DNA of 64,000 bases, taken from assembly GCA_019843655.1 (NCBI GenBank), contig JACDQD010000102.1, positions 6,333,501 through 6,397,500 on the forward strand, written 5' to 3'. The position numbers and the translations under genes are program-made. Below, one piece after another: positions 63,620 to 64,000 of this stretch. Each line of letters opens with the position of its first letter. Within the stretch, counting starts at the first letter, position 1. The notes beneath the pieces are model-generated. The model was given only the letters and a program-made list of their open reading frames with translations. It was not told where the DNA came from and searched no databases. Source of the DNA: Lethocerus indicus. Taxonomy: Eukaryota; Arthropoda; Insecta; Hemiptera; Belostomatidae.

Positions 63620-63971
63620 ACATAATGCATACAGGTTTCGCAGTTCGAATTTACTACATTGACACGGGGCTGATACTAACCCGCACGACTCTTATCTCTG
63701 GCTGGATTAGTATCACACGCCTTTATAATAGGAATCCGAATTTAACTGCTAAACAAAGATTGTTTCTGGCAAAATTAGTGAAAAATATTATTTACATTCT
63801 TCTTTACACCCTCTTATTTATTATCTTATCTTTTTTTACTCTTATCTTTTATTGTTGGCTTATATTTATAAAATCGGTTTTATTTATATTCACTACTAAA
63901 TATTCAACTTCGAAACATTTATCGGCATTTCATAATTGCGCGATTTCAAAACGTAGGTTCTCAGCGTGAAC
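63620..63971 (+). repeat. Long dispersed repeat, second copy
   Basis: Second copy of the sequence at 61901-62216, starting 1719 bp later. It carries about 36 extra bp of T-rich sequence near 63812-63850. The frame from 63625 stays open for 114 codons here: GLILTRTTLISGWISIT, NRNPNLTAKQRLFLAKLVKN, then a hydrophobic stretch of I, L, F and Y residues. The inverted pair TGATACT (63671-63677) and AGTATCA (63709-63715) is conserved. Whether the frame was ever translated cannot be told from two copies. Confidence 0.8.
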
Positions 63972-64000
63972 TAGCCTGTTCAGTCTATTCGGAATAATTA

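Noticed and set aside
1..64000. Prokaryotic system such as CRISPR or a defence island
   Set aside because: No operon structure, no ribosome-binding sites, no spaced repeats, and retroelement and microsatellite content typical of animal genomes.

Overview
The window reads as non-coding nuclear DNA from an animal, most likely an arthropod. No reading frame could be assigned to a known host protein, and no operons, ribosome-binding sites, intact tRNA, rRNA or CRISPR arrays were seen. Supporting the eukaryotic reading are dinucleotide microsatellites (two long AT tracts), decayed fragments of a Jockey-clade non-LTR retrotransposon, and a family of hammerhead-bearing foldback repeats of the Penelope type. 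The arthropod call rests mainly on the Jockey fragments and is an inference; the species is not identified.

Base composition is a patchwork. AT-rich background is broken every 1 to 2 kb by short blocks (about 100 to 600 bp) rich in G and C and in CpG. Nearly all of the longer open frames lie in these blocks, often overlapping on both strands, so they look like a consequence of few stop codons and not like genes.

Recognisable content, left to right: a 671-bp foldback element with three 70-bp tandem units and 12-bp target duplications (6393-7087); an AT microsatellite (11992-12041); a purine tract (15583-15730); a direct repeat pair (18443-18610); a terminal fragment of the foldback family (20207-20259); two small palindromes (24805-24852 and 25398-25441); a Jockey reverse transcriptase remnant (38925-39275, minus strand); a 324-bp foldback element with 12-bp target duplications and the best hammerhead core (41293-41640); a palindromic unit (43890-43947); a pyrimidine tract (about 47856-47905); a half copy of the foldback family (49917-50294); a second AT microsatellite (53887-53927); a second Jockey remnant carrying the YADD catalytic motif (55921-56185, minus strand); a tRNA-Ser-like sequence (57607-57685); a diverged hammerhead fragment (60450-60503); and a 320 to 350-bp sequence present twice in the same orientation (61901-62216 and 63620-63971).

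The most informative system is the foldback family. Five copies can be compared within the window. Together they define one blunt terminus, one terminus with an extra tail of about 40 bp, 12-bp target duplications, and a hammerhead-like core inside the arms. That combination matches Penelope-like elements and not ordinary inverted-repeat DNA transposons.
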